In this document: positions 45,725 through 47,293 of the stretch, in pieces | Numbering within the stretch: position 1 is the first letter of the stretch | How the letters are laid out: each line of letters begins with the position of its first letter | Assembly: GCF_003236315.1 (NCBI RefSeq) | Contig: NZ_POTY01000016.1 | Coordinates: 1 to 47,293, forward strand | Source of the DNA: Micromonospora craterilacus | Lineage (GTDB): Bacteria > Actinomycetota > Actinomycetes > Mycobacteriales > Micromonosporaceae | Reading direction: 5' to 3' | DNA: 47,293 nucleotides | Position numbers and translations under genes: made by a program | Notes under the pieces: generated by a model | What the model was told of the DNA's origin: nothing | What the model saw: the letters and a program-made list of their open reading frames with translations, nothing else | The model's database searches: none

Positions 45725-45776
45725 ACAGATCGAGCGCGATCATGGGGCGGTGGCGGGTGCGGGCGGGGTGTGACGG

Positions 45777-46028
45777 TCAGTTGACCGGCTGGCGGTCGCG
45801 GGCGCCCGCAGCGGCGAGTTCCGCCACGAGTCGTTCCAGCGCGACCCGCTGGTCGGCCCGGGCGCGGTCGGCGCAGATGGCCTCCCAGGCGTTGCCCTGC
45901 GCGGTCCGCATCCGGGCCGGCCCGACCACGGCGCGCTCCAGCGTCTGGACGACCCCGACGGCGAGCGACGCGACGGTGCGGGAGATGGTGGTGAGGCCGA
46001 TGGTTTGGTGCGACGCGGAGGAATTCAT
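45777..46028 (-). CDS. Small hypothetical protein
   Basis: 83-aa protein, mostly helical, with no membrane segment. It has a central ISRTVASLAVGVVQTLERAVVGP stretch and an Arg/Ala-rich C-terminal helix (ICADRARADQRVALERLVAELAAAG). No family recognised. ATG 46028 lacks a clear ribosome-binding site; a GTG two codons upstream is an alternative. Codon use (GC-rich third positions) supports coding. It faces away from trpC across a 356-base gap. Confidence 0.55.
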   Translation of the reverse strand: MNSSASHQTIGLTTISRTVASLAVGVVQTLERAVVGPARMRTAQGNAWEAICADRARADQRVALERLVAELAAAGARDRQPVN

Positions 46029-46202
46029 GATCACCCCGGGGAGAGATCGTCGTGGTGGTCGGGCAGGCGCGCCATCGAGTCTGCCCGAGGAAGATGCTGC
46101 CCGGCTCACGTTTCGTGGTGATGACCGCGCCATCAACTCTCCGGCAGGCCCCCTGAGCAGGCAAAGGGACCTTCGTCCTTGAGCTTGCTCACAGCATCGA
46201 CG

Positions 46203-46240
46203 CCGGTCGAGTCGCGATCGACCGGTCGCCTCCGGATAAT
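46203..46240 (+). promoter_or_regulatory. Dyad plus -10 element upstream of trpC
   Basis: CCGGTCGA (46203-46210) and TCGACCGG (46218-46225) form a perfect 8-bp dyad with a 7-base loop, and GATAAT (46235-46240), close to the -10 consensus, follows. The dyad would cover the -35 region. A second -10-like TAGCAT (46373-46378) lies six bases before ATG 46385, so trpC may have both a leadered and a leaderless transcript. Otherwise the gap 46029-46384 holds only a DosR-like half-palindrome at 46165-46180. Confidence 0.45.
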
Positions 46241-46384
46241 CATCTATATGAGCGACCGTCGATGGCGCAGTGACGCAGAGTCACAACGCGTTCGCGCAAG
46301 TCGGCCATTATGCCGCAGCCCATTTCGTGAGGAGCGCCATACCCCCGGCGGTCGGTGCCAGGTAGGGCCCCCTAGCATCGGCCC

Positions 46385-47248
46385 ATGACACCCGGAGAGG
46401 GGAGTCCGTTGGTGACTGCTGAGCATGCGCACGCGGAAGGGGACGAGGCCGGCCCGTCGGCGCCCGTCAGCGTGCTCGACGAGATCCTGGCCGGCGTCCG
46501 GGAGGACGTGGCCCGGCGGCAGGAGCAGGTTCCGCTGGAGCGGATCCGCGAACTGGCCGCCGCCGCTCCACCGCCGCTGGACGCGTACGCGGCGCTGCGC
46601 CGGCCCGGCGTCGCCGTCATCGCCGAGGTGAAGCGCTCCTCGCCGTCCAAGGGGAAGCTGGCCGAGATCGCCGATCCGGCGGACCTGGCCGGCGACTACG
46701 CCGCCGGTGGCGCCCGCGCGATCAGCGTGCTCACCGAGGGGCGCTGGTTCGGCGGTTCGCTGGACGACCTCGCCGCCGTACGGGCCGCGGTGAACATCCC
46801 GGTGCTGCGCAAGGACTTCGTGGTCTCCAGCTACCAGGTGCACGAGGCCCGCGCCCACGGCGCCGACCTGGTGCTGCTGATCGTCGCCGCGCTGGAGCAG
46901 AACGCGCTGGTCGGCCTGCTGGAGCGGATCGAGTCGCTGGGCATGACCGCGCTGGTCGAGGTGCACGACGAGGAGGAGGCCGACCGGGCCCTGGAGGCCG
47001 GCGCGCAGGTGATCGGGGTCAACGCCCGTGACCTGCGTACCCTGGAGGTCGACCGGTCCGTGTTCGAGCGGATCGCGCCCGGTCTGCCGAGCAGCATCGT
47101 CAAGATCGCTGAGTCCGGCGTGCGTGGCCCGCACGACCTCATCCGGTACGCCTCGGCCGGCGCCGACGCGGTGCTCGTCGGCGAGGGCCTGGTCACCCAG
47201 AAGAGCCCCCGGGAGGCAGTGGCCGAGTTGGTCAACGCCGGCAACCAC
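46385..47248 (+). CDS. trpC: Indole-3-glycerol phosphate synthase TrpC, 3'-truncated by the contig end
   Basis: TIM-barrel enzyme closing the indole ring of CdRP. About 30 extra N-terminal residues precede the usual start ([14 protein letters not shown]). [51 protein letters not shown] and KIAESGV are intact and hold the catalytic Lys and Glu residues. Genomic sequence stops at 47248 (residue 288). The next six codons and the stop at 47267-47269 are read from adapter sequence and are not real. Only a few C-terminal residues should be missing. Confidence 0.93.
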
Positions 47249-47293
47249 CTGTCTCTTCTACACATCTGACGCTGCCGACGATCGCAGAAGTGT
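47249..47293. other. Illumina Nextera adapter remnant at the contig end
   Basis: 47249-47267 is the Tn5 mosaic end CTGTCTCTTNTACACATCT with one mismatch (C for A at 47258). 47268-47281 continues as the Nextera i5-side adapter (GACGCTGCCGACGA). Eight bases of apparent index follow (47282-47289), and 47290-47293 (GTGT) matches the start of the flow-cell primer complement. Artefact, not genome. Confidence 0.95.

Noticed and set aside
46248..46388. Short frame upstream of trpC considered as a tryptophan leader peptide
   Set aside because: It has one Trp codon only and overlaps the trpC start, with no competing terminator/antiterminator stems recognised.

Overview
The window is high-GC actinobacterial chromosome. 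Gene content and order (the dcw division and cell-wall cluster from murE to wag31, a his operon with PriA in the HisA position, IdeR- and TetR-type regulatory sites, many leaderless starts) point to Micromonosporaceae, most likely Micromonospora or a close relative. This assignment comes from protein character and synteny that I recognise; no search was run. No rRNA, tRNA, CRISPR array, prophage or insertion sequence was seen. The last 45 bases are not genomic: they match an Illumina Nextera transposon adapter plus an index.

Layout. (1) About 150-13739 (+): murE-murF-mraY-ftsW-murG-murC-ftsQ-ftsZ-yggS-sepF-yggT-wag31, mostly with 4-base stop/start overlaps. Two usual members are missing at their expected places: murD (normally between mraY and ftsW) and pgeF/yfiH (normally between ftsZ and yggS). 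(2) 13817-17071 (+): a small membrane protein with a Cys-rich tail, a DUF167 protein, a TraR/DksA zinc-finger protein, lspA and an rluD-type pseudouridine synthase. (3) 17115-21105: an uncharacterised envelope protein, a ParA/MinD-like ATPase with a proline-rich N-terminus, a DUF2567-like membrane protein, and a convergent LON-domain protein. (4) 21213-27110 (+): hisD-hisC-hisB-small membrane protein-hisH-small membrane protein-priA-hisF.

(5) 27131-34350, accessory region: a small winged-helix-like protein, a divergent yczE/MocR (yczR-like) pair with a clear candidate operator, an LtrA-family membrane protein, a long-chain acyl-CoA synthetase and a lone class I terpene synthase. (6) 34473-39671: a TIGR03085-type DinB/maleylpyruvate isomerase-like protein, a heterodimeric ABC exporter with one degenerate ATP site, and a DUF2470 (haem-utilisation-like) gene behind a near-consensus IdeR/DmdR iron box. 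(7) 39685-41838 (-): an ABC-2 drug-export type ATPase and permease with a TetR regulator and a 30-bp dyad operator candidate.

(8) 42070-47248: a nucleotidyltransferase-like domain fused in frame to HisI, trpE, three tandem copies of a 60-bp repeat, a Trp-associated membrane protein, a small hypothetical gene and trpC truncated at the contig end. Histidine and tryptophan synthesis are physically linked here (hisI-trpE overlap), and PriA is expected to serve both pathways. Several genes outside the main operons have a -10-like hexamer 6-8 nt before the start codon, which indicates leaderless transcripts.
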